Positions 6,134 to 6,281 of a stretch of DNA of 6,281 nt are shown here, piece by piece. Every line of letters starts with the position of its first letter. Within the stretch, counting starts at the first letter, position 1. A program made the position numbers and the translations under genes. This stretch comes from an uncultured Selenomonadales bacterium (lineage in GTDB: Bacteria > Bacillota_C > Negativicutes > Selenomonadales > Selenomonadaceae), in the NCBI GenBank assembly GCA_946407175.1, contig CAMJNB010000081.1, positions 1 through 6,281 on the forward strand, in the 5' to 3' direction. Under the pieces are notes generated by a model, which worked only from the letters and a program-made list of their open reading frames with translations, had not been told where the DNA came from and ran no database searches.

Positions 6134-6281
6134 ATGCGCGGCAAAAATATCAATATGTTTTTAATGGACGGCACGCCGACCGGCAGAATCAAATGCACAA
6201 TCGCTAATTGGACGGGTGTTGCGTACAAAATTCCTCGTACTGAACTTGAACGTTGCAAAAATCGTGAAGACTTGAAACAAA
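6134..6281 (+). CDS. Probable GIY-YIG nuclease family protein, N-terminal part only (3' partial)
   Basis: ATG 6134 is preceded by AAGGGG (6121-6126) at 7 bases. The frame is open for 49 codons to the window end. The visible protein begins MRGKNINMFLMDGTPTGRIK and continues with an ANWTGVAYKIPRTELERC segment. From memory this matches the short N-terminal region (I-x-x-F-L-x-D-G-x-P-x-G, then an NWTG-x-x-x-x-x-P-R motif) that stands before the GIY-YIG domain in a group of small bacterial proteins; the catalytic domain itself would lie beyond the window. Those proteins are presumed nucleases of unsettled biological role. It follows the leuS terminator by 17-20 bases. No promoter was found in that gap, so it may depend on readthrough or on a promoter overlapping the terminator. 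The gene call is firm, the family assignment moderate. Confidence 0.7.
   Translation, partial: MRGKNINMFLMDGTPTGRIKCTIANWTGVAYKIPRTELERCKNREDLKQ

Overview
The window looks like a chromosomal segment of a low-to-mid GC bacterium with strong AGGAGG-type ribosome binding sites, sigma-A-like promoters and intrinsic terminators. This fits a Bacillota. The LeuRS sequence and the start of a GIY-YIG protein next to it feel like Negativicutes (Selenomonas relatives), but that placement rests on recall and is tentative.

Positions 1-3448 hold a tandem array of three paralogous family 2 (GT-A fold) glycosyltransferases, each about 360 residues, all on the + strand. The first is cut by the window edge and ends in its own terminator region (1111-1195). 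The second and third form a close pair 26 bp apart, both starting at TTG behind nearly the same leader and Shine-Dalgarno. The 5' ends of the three genes are almost identical at the nucleotide level, while the middle (acceptor-side) parts differ strongly. All three end in a short predicted coiled coil. Most likely they add sugars to a surface glycan or glycoprotein; the substrate cannot be read from the sequence.

The main point of interest is gene 3. Its reading frame is broken at a run of eight G (2542-2549), and nine G would restore a full 363-residue enzyme with the most canonical active-site motifs of the three. Everything downstream of the break is intact. This is how a phase-variable (ON/OFF) contingency gene looks, although a homopolymer sequencing error or a recent pseudogene would look the same in a single consensus sequence.

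Positions 3449-3565 are a short intergenic region with a near-perfect promoter for leuS. leuS (3566-6040) is a complete, ordinary leucyl-tRNA synthetase followed by a strong terminator (6080-6117). At 6134 a further gene begins and runs off the window; its N-terminus resembles that of a group of GIY-YIG nuclease family proteins. leuS and this last gene look like unrelated neighbours of the glycosyltransferase array, not partners of it.
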